Positions 50,406 to 58,575 are shown, counted from the stretch's first letter. The stretch is DNA of 64,000 bases from Mesorhizobium_K quangtriensis (GCF_040081925.1 NZ_JBEBMF010000005.1:269563-333562); one strand, 5' to 3'. Numbers and translations are program-made. Notes: generated by a model not told the origin, from the letters alone.

Positions 50406-52691
50406 CTAGCCCTCTGCCGGCTTCAATCCTTTCCGGCCCAGCAGCCGCATGGCGTTCGCGGTCACCAGCACCGTCGCCCCTGTGTCCGCCAGGATCGCAG
50501 GCCATAGCCCTGTGACGCCGATGACGGTCGTCACCAGGAACACCGCCTTCAGACCAAGCGCGATGGTGATGTTCTGCCAGATGTTCGACATGGTCGCGCG
50601 GGACAGCGCGACCATGCCGGCCACGTCCATCACCCGGCCGTGAAGCACCGCGGCATCCGCAGTCTCCAGGGCAACATCGGTGCCGCCGCCCATGGCGATC
50701 CCCACATCGGCGGCGGCCAGCGCTGGCGCGTCATTGATGCCGTCGCCGATCTTCGCCACCGTCTGCCCCGCGGCGCGCAATTCGCCGACGATGCGCTGCT
50801 TGTCCTGCGGCAGCAATTCGGCCTTGGGCTCCAGCCCGAGCGCCGCGGCAATGGCCGCAGCTGTGCGCTTGTTGTCTCCCGTCAGCATCACAGCCGACAC
50901 GCCAAGATCTGCCAGCGCCTGGATGCCACGTTTCGCATCCTCGCGCGGTTCATCGCGCATGGCGATCAGCCCGGCGAGCCGACCATCCGCGACCAGCACC
51001 GAGACTGTCTTGCCTTCATCGTTCAGCGCAACGATACGGGCCATGAGGTCGCGCGGGATCGAGGTACGCTTCTCGGCCGCCTGCGGCGATCCGAGGAAAA
51101 GATCGATTTCGCCTGATTTGCCGACCACGCCCTCGCCACCGATGGCCCTGGAGTCCGTGGCGGAACCCAGCTGAATTCCGCGCGCTTTCGCCTCGGCCAG
51201 AATGGCCGTGGCAAGAGGATGGGACGACCCGGTTTCCAGGTCGGCTGCCAATTTCAGGGTATCCGCCTCGCTCCGTTCGGCGCCGATGATGTCGGTGACT
51301 TTCGGCTTGCCTTCCGTCAGCGTGCCGGTCTTGTCGAACGCCGCGACGGTGATCTTGCCAAGCTGCTCTAGCACGGCTCCGCCCTTCATCAGCATACCGC
51401 GCCGCGCGCCCGCCGAAAGACTGGCCGCAATTGCCGCCGGCGTCGATATCACGAGCGCGCAGGGGCAACCTATCAGCAGCACCGCGAGGCCCTTGTAGAC
51501 CCACTCGTTCCAGTCGCCGCCGAATGCCATCGGCGGGACGAGGGCGATCAGGGCGGCGACGACCATCACGCCCGGCGTATAGTATTTCGAGAAGCGGTCG
51601 ATAAACCGCTCCGTGGGAGCCTTGGTCTCCTGGGCCTCCTCGACCAGGCGGATGATGCGCGAGATCGTGTTGTCCTGCGCTTCCGCCGTCACCTTGACGC
51701 GGATCGCGGCGTCCTGGTTGATCGTGCCCGCAAACACCTGGTCGTCCGGACCTTTCGGCTTCGGAACCGATTCTCCGGTCACCGGCGATTCGTCGATAGA
51801 TGTCTGACCGGAGTGAATCAGCCCGTCCGCAGGAATCCGGTCGCCGGGACGGACGAGAATGGTGGAGCCGATCGCGAGGCTTTCAGCGGGAACCTCCATG
51901 GTCTTGCCATCGCGTTCGAGCAGCGCCGTTTTAGGCACAAGCGAGGCGAGCGCCTTGATGCTCGCCCGCGCCCGACCAGCGGCGACGCCTTCGAGCAGCT
52001 CGCCGACGAGAAACAGGAAGACGACCGCAGCGGCCTCCTCACTGGCATCGATGAATACCGCGCCGATCGCGGCGACGGTCATCAGCGTCTCGATGGTGAA
52101 CGGCATGCCATTCACCGCCGCCATGACCGCGCGACGCGCGATGGGGATCAGCCCGACAGCCATCGCGGCGATGAATATCCAAGGGTCCGACGCCGGGTAG
52201 AACTGCACCAGAACGAAAGCCGCCCCAAGAGCCGCGCCACACGCAATCGTCAGGCGCGCCTTGGTCGATTCCCACCAAAGGCCGTCATCCGTACCGTGGT
52301 CGTGTCCATGAAGATCAGCCATCTCGGGTGCGGCCTTAGCCGCCGCAGCAGGCCCCGAATCGTACTTGCGCTTCGATCCGTGATCCTGGCCGGCATCGTC
52401 GCCATGGTCATGGCCGGGAGCCGGAGGAATCGTGGACGACGCTTTGGCCGCGCCGATGCTGCCGCGCCTTGCGTCTCCGACGATCCCGTAGCCCAAGCTC
52501 GCGACCCGCTTCGCCATGTCGTCGAGGTCGGCTGCGGCGTCGTGGTCGACCACCATCGTGCCCGCCGTGGCGGACACCATGACGTCGTTCACCCCAGGAG
52601 TTCGTCGCGCAACCTTATCAATCTTGGCCGCGCAACCAGCGCAGTCCATGCCTTCGATGCGGAAACGGGTCTTCTGGGCGGTGGCGGACAT
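50406..52691 (-). CDS. zntA: ZntA/CadA-type P1B ATPase for Zn/Cd/Pb
   Basis: 761 residues from ATG at 52691 (a longer frame to 52742 would begin inside the operator). Residues 8-72 are an HMA domain with IEGMDCAGCAAKID (C17, C20). A His-rich linker (PGHDHGDDAGQDHGS, DLHGHDHGTDDG) follows. The core has ESPVTGES, the metal motif GCPCAL with C409 and C411 (CPC), FDKTGTLTEG and GDGINDAPALAAADVG. CPC with the DHGT-type linker fits the P1B-2 group, which exports Zn2+, Cd2+ and Pb2+. The promoter has a MerR-type operator, consistent with control by a ZntR/CadR/PbrR-like activator. Confidence 0.94.
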   Translation of the reverse strand: MSATAQKTRFRIEGMDCAGCAAKIDKVARRTPGVNDVMVSATAGTMVVDHDAAADLDDMAKRVASLGYGIVGDARRGSIGAAKASSTIPPAPGHDHGDDAGQDHGSKRKYDSGPAAAAKAAPEMADLHGHDHGTDDGLWWESTKARLTIACGAALGAAFVLVQFYPASDPWIFIAAMAVGLIPIARRAVMAAVNGMPFTIETLMTVAAIGAVFIDASEEAAAVVFLFLVGELLEGVAAGRARASIKALASLVPKTALLERDGKTMEVPAESLAIGSTILVRPGDRIPADGLIHSGQTSIDESPVTGESVPKPKGPDDQVFAGTINQDAAIRVKVTAEAQDNTISRIIRLVEEAQETKAPTERFIDRFSKYYTPGVMVVAALIALVPPMAFGGDWNEWVYKGLAVLLIGCPCALVISTPAAIAASLSAGARRGMLMKGGAVLEQLGKITVAAFDKTGTLTEGKPKVTDIIGAERSEADTLKLAADLETGSSHPLATAILAEAKARGIQLGSATDSRAIGGEGVVGKSGEIDLFLGSPQAAEKRTSIPRDLMARIVALNDEGKTVSVLVADGRLAGLIAMRDEPREDAKRGIQALADLGVSAVMLTGDNKRTAAAIAAALGLEPKAELLPQDKQRIVGELRAAGQTVAKIGDGINDAPALAAADVGIAMGGGTDVALETADAAVLHGRVMDVAGMVALSRATMSNIWQNITIALGLKAVFLVTTVIGVTGLWPAILADTGATVLVTANAMRLLGRKGLKPAEG

Positions 52692-52722
52692 GGCTGACTC
52701 TCGAAAGGACCTGATTTTCGCG

Positions 52723-52753
52723 ACCCTAATTCCTCTAGGCACTAGAGATGCAA
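52723..52753 (-). promoter_or_regulatory. MerR-type promoter of the ZntA-like ATPase
   Basis: On the minus strand a -35 box TTGCAT (52748-52753) and a -10 box TAGGGT (52723-52728) are separated by 19 bases, longer than the usual 17 and typical of MerR-activated promoters. A perfect inverted repeat CTCTAG-TGC-CTAGAG (52733-52747) fills that spacer, in the position seen in the pbrA and cadA promoters. The rest of 52692-53008 (317 bases) holds no gene. Confidence 0.75.
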
Positions 52754-53008
52754 GCGAGTTGTTCCGCTCTGCCCTTTATGCGACTTTTGAGGCACGAAGC
52801 GTGAACATCGTCGCATAGAAGTCTGGTTTCTCACCGCCTTGAGCTTCGCGCCAGAAGGGGTCACTCGGCTGCGGTCCAGAGGCTTGGCGCGGGAGAGTAA
52901 ACCCAGACCCGCGCCGGCTTTGCCACGAATGACTGCCAGGGAGATCAGCACCTGACGCAGAAGTCGGCTGGTTACTCCGGACCACGAATCCAACGCCGAC
53001 GGGAGATT

Positions 53009-54184
53009 TTAAGTACCGGGATCGGCGTTGTCGCCACGGAAGTGGTAGCTGTCCACCACCCTCTCGCGAGCAGGGCCGAACAGTGGCGTCGAGAGTAGAT
53101 CCTCCAGCTTGGCGTTGGCCGACCAGGGCTCGTCTATGAGGCACCAGTCAAGCAGGAAGTGGTCGCCATCTTTGGAGATCAGCAGCCCAACGCCGATCCG
53201 AGTTTTCAGATCGTACTTCGCCGCTTGGGTAAACAGTTCCACTGCATTCGTTCTCATCCTGATCCCGTCCTCGCCAATGACTGGCCAGTCGGGGTCCATA
53301 CTTGCGACCATGAAAGTGCAATCGGTCATCGGGAACGCGAACCTGAATGGTCGACGAGGTGTTCCAGCTTTGCTAGCCTCGAGGGACACGACAAGGCGCC
53401 TTTTGAACTCGCGCCAGATGGATCGCGGGACGCGAGCGAACTCCTCCATGATCCGGTAGTAGTCCGTGCTACTGTCAGGATTGACGATGTGACTTTGGAG
53501 GTCCCGCATGATGTATGAAAGATCAAACCCGCCAAGGTCCTGCACGAAGGCGCGCAACTTCTCGATCGATCCAGGCTCCGGCAAGTCCGTCTCCGACAGG
53601 AACGCGACCATGATGTCGGGCTCTTCCACGACCACGCCGGCCTCCCGAAGTTGCGGCAAGACCGACTCTCGATATTCGAAATATAGCCGCACGTCGTCGG
53701 GGACACGCAGCTTGTCCAATATTCCCAGGTAGTCGTGCGCGGCCACGATGTGGATGAAACCAGCGGTGGCCGAAACGTGGAACTTGGTCTCCCAGCAGTC
53801 CGCCGGCAGCGACCGCCCAGGACGGAAGACGACGATCTTCTTGACGTCTTGGAGGTCGGCCCCTTTCACCGCGATCTCGTGACCCCGCGCGTTTGTAAGA
53901 CGAATCTCGTCGTGCTCGGCCAAGTACCGCACTGAACCCTTGATCTGATTCGTCGCCTTCCGGAGCACCTTCCTCCGGAACCACTGTCGCTCGGCCTCCG
54001 GGTCCGACGTCTCCGCAGTCCGTTCCTTGAGCTGGAACACTAGGGCCAATGATCCGATCTTCACGATCCCGTCCGCCAGTTCGACCTGTTGTTTCGGACG
54101 AGGGAAGAATCTCGTTTCGGAGAACGTGAATTCCTTCCAGAACGTGTTGGCATTGAGCTCTGTGGTGAAGTCTTCAAGCGTCAT
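53009..54184 (-). CDS. Unrecognised protein with a PD-(D/E)XK-like pattern near the N-terminus
   Basis: 391 residues from ATG at 54184. No named family was recognised. Near the N-terminus E18, D38 and the triad-like Q51-L-K53 (ALVFQLKERT) are spaced as in PD-(D/E)XK nucleases that use a QxK motif. The rest is mixed alpha/beta and soluble. A central segment (LREAGVVVEEPDIMVAFLSE) may be a second domain. It stands at the border of a defence-type island beside a HigBA-like pair, so a nuclease effector is a plausible inference. Confidence 0.55.
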   Translation of the reverse strand: MTLEDFTTELNANTFWKEFTFSETRFFPRPKQQVELADGIVKIGSLALVFQLKERTAETSDPEAERQWFRRKVLRKATNQIKGSVRYLAEHDEIRLTNARGHEIAVKGADLQDVKKIVVFRPGRSLPADCWETKFHVSATAGFIHIVAAHDYLGILDKLRVPDDVRLYFEYRESVLPQLREAGVVVEEPDIMVAFLSETDLPEPGSIEKLRAFVQDLGGFDLSYIMRDLQSHIVNPDSSTDYYRIMEEFARVPRSIWREFKRRLVVSLEASKAGTPRRPFRFAFPMTDCTFMVASMDPDWPVIGEDGIRMRTNAVELFTQAAKYDLKTRIGVGLLISKDGDHFLLDWCLIDEPWSANAKLEDLLSTPLFGPARERVVDSYHFRGDNADPGT

Positions 54185-54308
54185 GCGCACAGGATAGGCT
54201 GTCGCTGGCAAACGTTGAAGAGTAGCGTCGGCACCACCACCAATCAGTTAGCCGCGCGCCGGTTGCTAGGCTTGAATGAGAGCCACGCGCCACCGGCGGA
54301 GACTAGGT

Positions 54309-55457
54309 CTAGGCAGGCATGAAAGCGGTCTTCACCTCGCCCCGACCAATCAGCTTGGAGAAACGACGATAGTCCGAATGTTCGAACCGCCAGCGGCCGG
54401 CGGCAATCGCGGGATGCACGCCAGCTTTCTGCGCCGCTTCCAGCACCTCCTCAGTGCTGCTGTCCTTATTGATCCCCTTCCACGTGGCGGGAGGGATAAG
54501 AGCGTTCCGTGCAATCGAATCCGCTTCCGCTTCAATGGCTTCCGAACTCGCCACGTCCAGATCGTCCAGAATAACCTGTCGATCAGGGGTCAAATGACGA
54601 ACCACATGGGCAAACTCGTGCAATAGCGTAAACCAGAAATTGTCCAATCGATCGTGGCGCAGGGTTAGCGCAATCACCGGAACACCATCGCCGCGGCACA
54701 TCGCTGCCCCGTCGAGAAATGTTCCTGGCAGGTGCTCCAGTATGACCAATATTATTCCCATACGATGTAGCGCGGCGACGAGCTGATCCTGCCAGTCAGC
54801 CAAGAGGCTCAGCTGCGCCAGTTGCCGCGCTGCTTTCTCGGCATCGCTGATCTTAGCTTTTTTGATAGTTATCTTTTCTGCGCGAACTAATACTGCTGCG
54901 CACCATGCTTCGAGTGCCGCCATGTCCGTCTTGGCGTTGGTGCGCTCAGTCCTGGTCTTGCGCAACATGGCGATTGCCGGAGTAGAGGCCCTCGAACGCG
55001 ATAAGAAGCCGGCGAGATTCTCCTTCGTTTTCATCACGCCAAGCTTACGGAGCTTTCCTTCGGCCGCTATCGAGGTGCTCGACGCACCGGCCGCAGGCTC
55101 GTGCTTTGACGAGCCAATCAGCGAAGTGACGGGAATGCCTAGATGCTGATGTAGTGCTCTGATCTGATCAACCGTGGGCTGTCGCTGACCATTGAGTATC
55201 TCGGATGTGCGCGACTTACTTCCAAGGTATGGAATCAGATCGCGTTGTGACAATCCTTCCTGCGCCATGCGAAACTTGATCGCTTGGACAGGCGTCGGTG
55301 CCTCAATGGGATGCCGGGATCGCTCCCAGCGTTCGATGACGGCCTGCAGCACTTCGAGCTCGTCGCGGTCCTTCGGGCTTTTGTGCCCGAACAGCGCAGC
55401 GGCACGCTTGAGTGCCGATTCGTAGTCCTCTTCAGTGCGTATAGGTCGAACTGTCAT
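54309..55457 (-). CDS. HigA-like antitoxin fused to an ImmA/IrrE-type metallopeptidase
   Basis: 382 residues. Residues about 60-115 form an Xre-type helix-turn-helix (FRMAQEGLSQRDLIPYLGSK, SEILNGQRQPTVDQI). Residues about 230-382 contain the zinc-protease motif LLHEFAHVVRH (HEXXH at 280-284), with a third ligand near E309-E311 (EAIEAEADSIARNALIP). The first 45 residues resemble HigA N-termini. It overlaps the toxin stop (ATGA), so the order is toxin then antitoxin. The antitoxin may both repress the operon and be cleaved or act as a protease in response to a signal; this last part is inference. Confidence 0.9.
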   Translation of the reverse strand: MTVRPIRTEEDYESALKRAAALFGHKSPKDRDELEVLQAVIERWERSRHPIEAPTPVQAIKFRMAQEGLSQRDLIPYLGSKSRTSEILNGQRQPTVDQIRALHQHLGIPVTSLIGSSKHEPAAGASSTSIAAEGKLRKLGVMKTKENLAGFLSRSRASTPAIAMLRKTRTERTNAKTDMAALEAWCAAVLVRAEKITIKKAKISDAEKAARQLAQLSLLADWQDQLVAALHRMGIILVILEHLPGTFLDGAAMCRGDGVPVIALTLRHDRLDNFWFTLLHEFAHVVRHLTPDRQVILDDLDVASSEAIEAEADSIARNALIPPATWKGINKDSSTEEVLEAAQKAGVHPAIAAGRWRFEHSDYRRFSKLIGRGEVKTAFMPA

Positions 55458-55753
55458 ATTACCTTGCTCCCTGTCTTGTGCGTGGCGCGTGCCGCAGTAG
55501 TCGCACCCGCATATTCGATGAGAACTATCTGCGCCTCGCAGTCAGCGACGAGATCGACCCGATAGTCACCGTTGAGTGGGATTCGGACCTTAATGCCTTT
55601 GATCAGGGCTGACGGATAGAATTCCGCGATTTCAGCCATCGAACGCCATGACCCGGCCTCAAGTTCGGCAACGAGCGCCGGTACTGCTCCATCAAGGTTG
55701 CCACGGGCACGACGCGCAAGTTCGCGCAATCTCGATATCCCTATCAGCTTCAT
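55454..55753 (-). CDS. HigB-like type II toxin (mRNA interferase family)
   Basis: 99 residues from ATG at 55753. Features of the HigB family are ISRLRELARRARGNLDGAVP, the SWRSMAEIAEFYPSA segment, GDYRVDLVADCEAQIVLIEY and a basic C-terminus. The usual C-terminal GTHAEYD end is replaced by AGATTAARATHKTG. It should cleave mRNA on the ribosome when free of antitoxin. Its start lies 30 bases from a palindromic site that probably belongs to the antitoxin. Confidence 0.82.
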   Translation of the reverse strand: MKLIGISRLRELARRARGNLDGAVPALVAELEAGSWRSMAEIAEFYPSALIKGIKVRIPLNGDYRVDLVADCEAQIVLIEYAGATTAARATHKTGSKVI

Positions 55754-55782
55754 GGCAAACCGTGGCTCCAACACAAAATGGT

Positions 55783-55856
55783 TCCCAAATGTGGGACGAC
55801 TATTGCACTTGACCTCGCGCTATGCCATATCGGAATCAGTGTTCCCAGAAGTGGGA
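55783..55856. promoter_or_regulatory. Two operator-like sites, 60 bases apart, between the TA pair and the Ubl operon
   Basis: TCCCAAATGTGGGA (55783-55796) and TCCCAGAAGTGGGA (55843-55856) are inverted repeats with TCCCA/TGGGA arms and are near copies of each other. Flanking bases also match (GTTCCC and GGGAC). They start 60 bases apart, close to whole turns of the helix, so the bound dimers could face the same way. They sit in the 186-base divergent region and are good candidates for binding by the HigA-like protein. Control of the Ubl operon from the same sites is possible. Confidence 0.65.
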
Positions 55857-55939
55857 CTACCATGCAACGACGCTGGGGCCAAGGGGTTTGCTCCGCCCTC
55901 CCCTGCGCAGATTCGGGGCGACAACAATGGAGTTGGCGA

Positions 55940-56236
55940 ATGTCTCAGGACAACAAAAGCCCCGGCGAGAATTCGGGGAAGGGTCATACCGACGACGATG
56001 TCGTGCTCGAGATCGCGACACCGAACGGCGTTTTCCGCGGCACGTTCGACAAGAACGACAAGGTGGAGAAAGTGATCAAGGAAGTGGTGAAGGACCGCGA
56101 CCTCGCCGAAGGGGACGCCTTCGAGCTCTACTACGGGGACGTCCACCTCGAGCCTGTCAACCGTCCGCTGGTGAGCTTCGGGCTCAAGAAGGGCAGGTAC
56201 AAGTTGACGCTGGTCGCCACTGGTTCCGGGGTCTGA
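55940..56236 (+). CDS. Ubiquitin-like protein (Ubl) of a bacterial conjugation operon
   Basis: 98 residues from ATG at 55940, with TGGAGTTGG upstream; the longer frame to 55778 would run through the operator. Residues 1-18 are a flexible, charged tail (DNKSPGENSGKGHTDDD). Residues 20-95 form a beta-grasp-like domain: VVLEIATPNGVFRGTFDKND, a helix (KVEKVIKEVVKDRDL), FELYYGDVHLEPVNRPLVSF and KKGRYKLTLVATGSGV. The protein ends GSGV and not GG, so either the last residue is trimmed by the downstream JAMM peptidase or the tail is used as is. It is first in the Ubl-E2-JAMM-E1 operon, separated from E2 by 5 bases. Confidence 0.8.
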   Translation: MSQDNKSPGENSGKGHTDDDVVLEIATPNGVFRGTFDKNDKVEKVIKEVVKDRDLAEGDAFELYYGDVHLEPVNRPLVSFGLKKGRYKLTLVATGSGV

Positions 56237-56241
56237 TCATC

Positions 56242-56697
56242 GTGAGCACCCCCGCTGCCCTGCTGGTGAAGGTCGAACTCGACGCGCTCAAGGAGAATGC
56301 CAGTCTTATGGGCTGGTCGATCGAGCAGATCGATGACCTGACCTTCGTCCTCGGGCTCCCGGCCAAGGACGGCTTGACCTACCACCTGCGCGTCAGGTGT
56401 GACGGCTACCCCGCCATGCCTCCTGCCTGGCACTGGTTCAACCCGGCGACCGGCAAGATCGACAATCGGCCGGATACGCCGCGCGGCGGCAATTTCCTGC
56501 ACGGTAACGGCGTGATCTGCGCGCCATGGAATCGCCTCGCCTATAAAACGGTCGACTCCCGCGGACCGCATTCGGATTGGCAGATCGGCGCGTGGCAGAA
56601 CAACGCATATACGAGGGCGTGCCGCACCTTGGGTGCCATGGCCCTGCGTATCGCCTGCGAACTGATGAAGAGCTACGAAGGCAGGCTGGCAGCATGA
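56242..56697 (+). CDS. E2-like ubiquitin-conjugating protein
   Basis: 151 residues with a GTG start 5 bases after the Ubl stop. The E2 (UBC) layout is visible: early helix, WSIEQIDDLTFVLGLPA beta strands, the GYPAMPPAWHWFNPATG segment equivalent to YPxxPP of E2 enzymes, then a Cys at residue 93 (HGNGVICAPWNRLAY) at the position of the E2 catalytic Cys, and a C-terminal helix. It probably takes the Ubl from the E1-like protein as a thioester and passes it to a target. The stop overlaps the JAMM gene (ATGA). Confidence 0.8.
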   Translation: MSTPAALLVKVELDALKENASLMGWSIEQIDDLTFVLGLPAKDGLTYHLRVRCDGYPAMPPAWHWFNPATGKIDNRPDTPRGGNFLHGNGVICAPWNRLAYKTVDSRGPHSDWQIGAWQNNAYTRACRTLGAMALRIACELMKSYEGRLAA

Positions 56698-57245
56698 TCC
56701 CCGGTTGGCTCAAGCGTGTTCTCGGCCGAAAGCCGAAGAGCATTCCAATTTCGCCACAGCCGGCCAGGTTGCTGGTGACCACGGATGCGCTCCAAGACTT
56801 GATGGCCGCGCTGGTCCGGTCTCAGCAGCAGCGGCATGAGGGGATCGCCTATCTGCTCGGCCGGACCGACGGTGCCGTCACTCTTGCCGTAGCGGTCTTC
56901 GCGCCCGAGGCGCGGACGACGGCGGGCAGTTTTCATGTTCCGCCTCGCGCCATGGTGTCCTGCATGCAGGCGGCGGCGCGGTTCGAGTTGCAGGTGGTGG
57001 CCCAGGTCCACACCCATCCGGGCCAAGCCTACCATAGCGATGGCGATGTCGAAGGTGCCAAGATCCGTTATCCGGGATACGCCTCAATCGTGCTGCCTGG
57101 ATATGGGCGGTATCTGCCCTCGCTGGCTGGCGCCGCCGCCTATCTGTGGCAGAAGCCGCACGGCTGGATCGAGCTTTCGGACGACGACATCATTATCATT
57201 CCGGCAGACGGGCCATGGACCAGCAACAGTTTTACGACCGATTGA
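56694..57245 (+). CDS. JAB/JAMM-domain metallopeptidase (deubiquitinase-like)
   Basis: 183 residues. JAMM zinc ligands appear as E49 (HEGIAYLLG), H106 and H108 (VHTHPGQAYHSD) and D118 (SDGDVEGA). The spacing H-x-H-x6-S-x2-D is the HTHPG-type bacterial form. It should cleave the Ubl precursor or remove Ubl from targets; processing of the GSGV end is a natural guess. The E1-like gene starts inside its last 31 bases, indicating coupling. Confidence 0.88.
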   Translation: MIPGWLKRVLGRKPKSIPISPQPARLLVTTDALQDLMAALVRSQQQRHEGIAYLLGRTDGAVTLAVAVFAPEARTTAGSFHVPPRAMVSCMQAAARFELQVVAQVHTHPGQAYHSDGDVEGAKIRYPGYASIVLPGYGRYLPSLAGAAAYLWQKPHGWIELSDDDIIIIPADGPWTSNSFTTD

Positions 57246-58558
57246 ACGATCGCATGCTTCGCTACGGCGCGTCGCCACTCGACCAAACGCAGGTCGTCAC
57301 GATCACCGCGTCGCCCGATTACCTCGCCAGTTACGATGGGCAAGTGGCAGCGCTCGTCGCCTGCAACCTGTTGGGACGGCTGTCACCCTCGGTGCAGGTA
57401 GGCTTCCCGGACATACCTATCCACCCGCGCCTTCCATGGGCCGGCCGTTCGCTTGTCGAGCATGCCCTTGATGGAATGAGAACCGCCGACCCGTTCGGCA
57501 GCTACGGCACACGCCAAGTGACCGCAGGCGATTTCCGCTTCCATCTCGGACCCGACGGCCACAACACTGTCATCCACGGCTCTGGGTGGAACGCCTACAC
57601 TGGTACGGGGCCGTCGCCGCTATCCCCGATCGAATCGGATGTGGGAATCGGCGCGGCGCTGGCCGTGGTATTGGGTGCCGCGCATCTGTTCCGCACCCGC
57701 TTCGGCGCCATGACCGAGTCCTTCGCTTGCAACGCTTGGGACTGGACCGATGTCCCCAAGCGGGTGGAATTCTCCCCGGTCGAGATCTCGCTCGGCCACG
57801 TCATGACTGCAGGGCTCGGCTCAGTGGGGTCCGCCGCCAATTACTTTCTGGCGCTTGCAACGAGAGACTTCCGCGCAATCCTCATCGACCCCGACGGTGT
57901 CGGGATCCACAATATTACCCGCTCGCCCATCTTCACCGATGCCGATGCCAAGATCGATCTGGCCAAGGTTGAGGCCGTCGCCGCCTTTCTACGCGGGGCC
58001 GGTGTCGAGGACGTGGCTGACGACCCGGTCGCCTTGCATCAGTCAGCGTTGTGGAATCTCCGTGAGACCGGTGCCACGGACGTTCTGATCTCGGCGGCCA
58101 ACGAATTCAATGTGCGCTACCACATCGAGATGGGATTTCCGCCGGTCCAGCTCTACGCCACCACCGGTCGGAACTGGCAGGCGACCTTGATGCGACACGT
58201 GCCTGGAGCGAAAGCGTGTTCGCTCTGTATGTTTCCGCCCGACGAAAAATTCGCTCTCACTACCTGCGCCACGGATGGACCCACCGCGCACCAGACAACC
58301 GTCGAGGAAAAGCGCCCCGATGCGGCGCTCCCCTTCCTCTCCTTCGCCGCGGGACTAATGACCGCAGCAGAGGTGCTGAAACTCAATTCTCCCGGCTACC
58401 CGTTCTCGGCTGAACGGGTAATGCTCGGCCTGAAGGAACAGCCGCTTTTGGTCGGTACGTCGATTCCGCACCGTACCGGCTGCTTATGCGAGGGTCGCCA
58501 CAAAGGCGTGCACAAAGCCGCAATCGCGGGCTCGCGCTACGCCAAGTTTGCAATCTAG
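57215..58558 (+). CDS. E1-like (ThiF superfamily) activating enzyme
   Basis: 447 residues from ATG at 57215. The C-terminal ThiF domain (about 190-447) has the nucleotide-binding loop TAGLGSVGSAANYFLAL, an acidic strand end (ILIDPDGVG), a Cys at 351 (LTTCATDG) as a candidate thioester residue, and Cys pairs C335/C338 (ACSLC) and C423/C425 (GCLC) for structural zinc. The first 180 residues form a family-specific N-terminal domain. It would adenylate the Ubl C-terminus with ATP. It converges on the CHAT gene across a 99-base gap. Confidence 0.87.
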   Translation: MDQQQFYDRLNDRMLRYGASPLDQTQVVTITASPDYLASYDGQVAALVACNLLGRLSPSVQVGFPDIPIHPRLPWAGRSLVEHALDGMRTADPFGSYGTRQVTAGDFRFHLGPDGHNTVIHGSGWNAYTGTGPSPLSPIESDVGIGAALAVVLGAAHLFRTRFGAMTESFACNAWDWTDVPKRVEFSPVEISLGHVMTAGLGSVGSAANYFLALATRDFRAILIDPDGVGIHNITRSPIFTDADAKIDLAKVEAVAAFLRGAGVEDVADDPVALHQSALWNLRETGATDVLISAANEFNVRYHIEMGFPPVQLYATTGRNWQATLMRHVPGAKACSLCMFPPDEKFALTTCATDGPTAHQTTVEEKRPDAALPFLSFAAGLMTAAEVLKLNSPGYPFSAERVMLGLKEQPLLVGTSIPHRTGCLCEGRHKGVHKAAIAGSRYAKFAI

Positions 58559-58575
58559 GCGGAAGTCGGTCCGCC
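58558..58575. terminator. Hairpin at the end of the E1-like gene
   Basis: GGCGGA and TCCGCC pair perfectly around a 6-base loop and overlap the stop codon of the E1-like gene. It could end or protect transcripts between the convergent E1 and CHAT genes. Confidence 0.35.
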
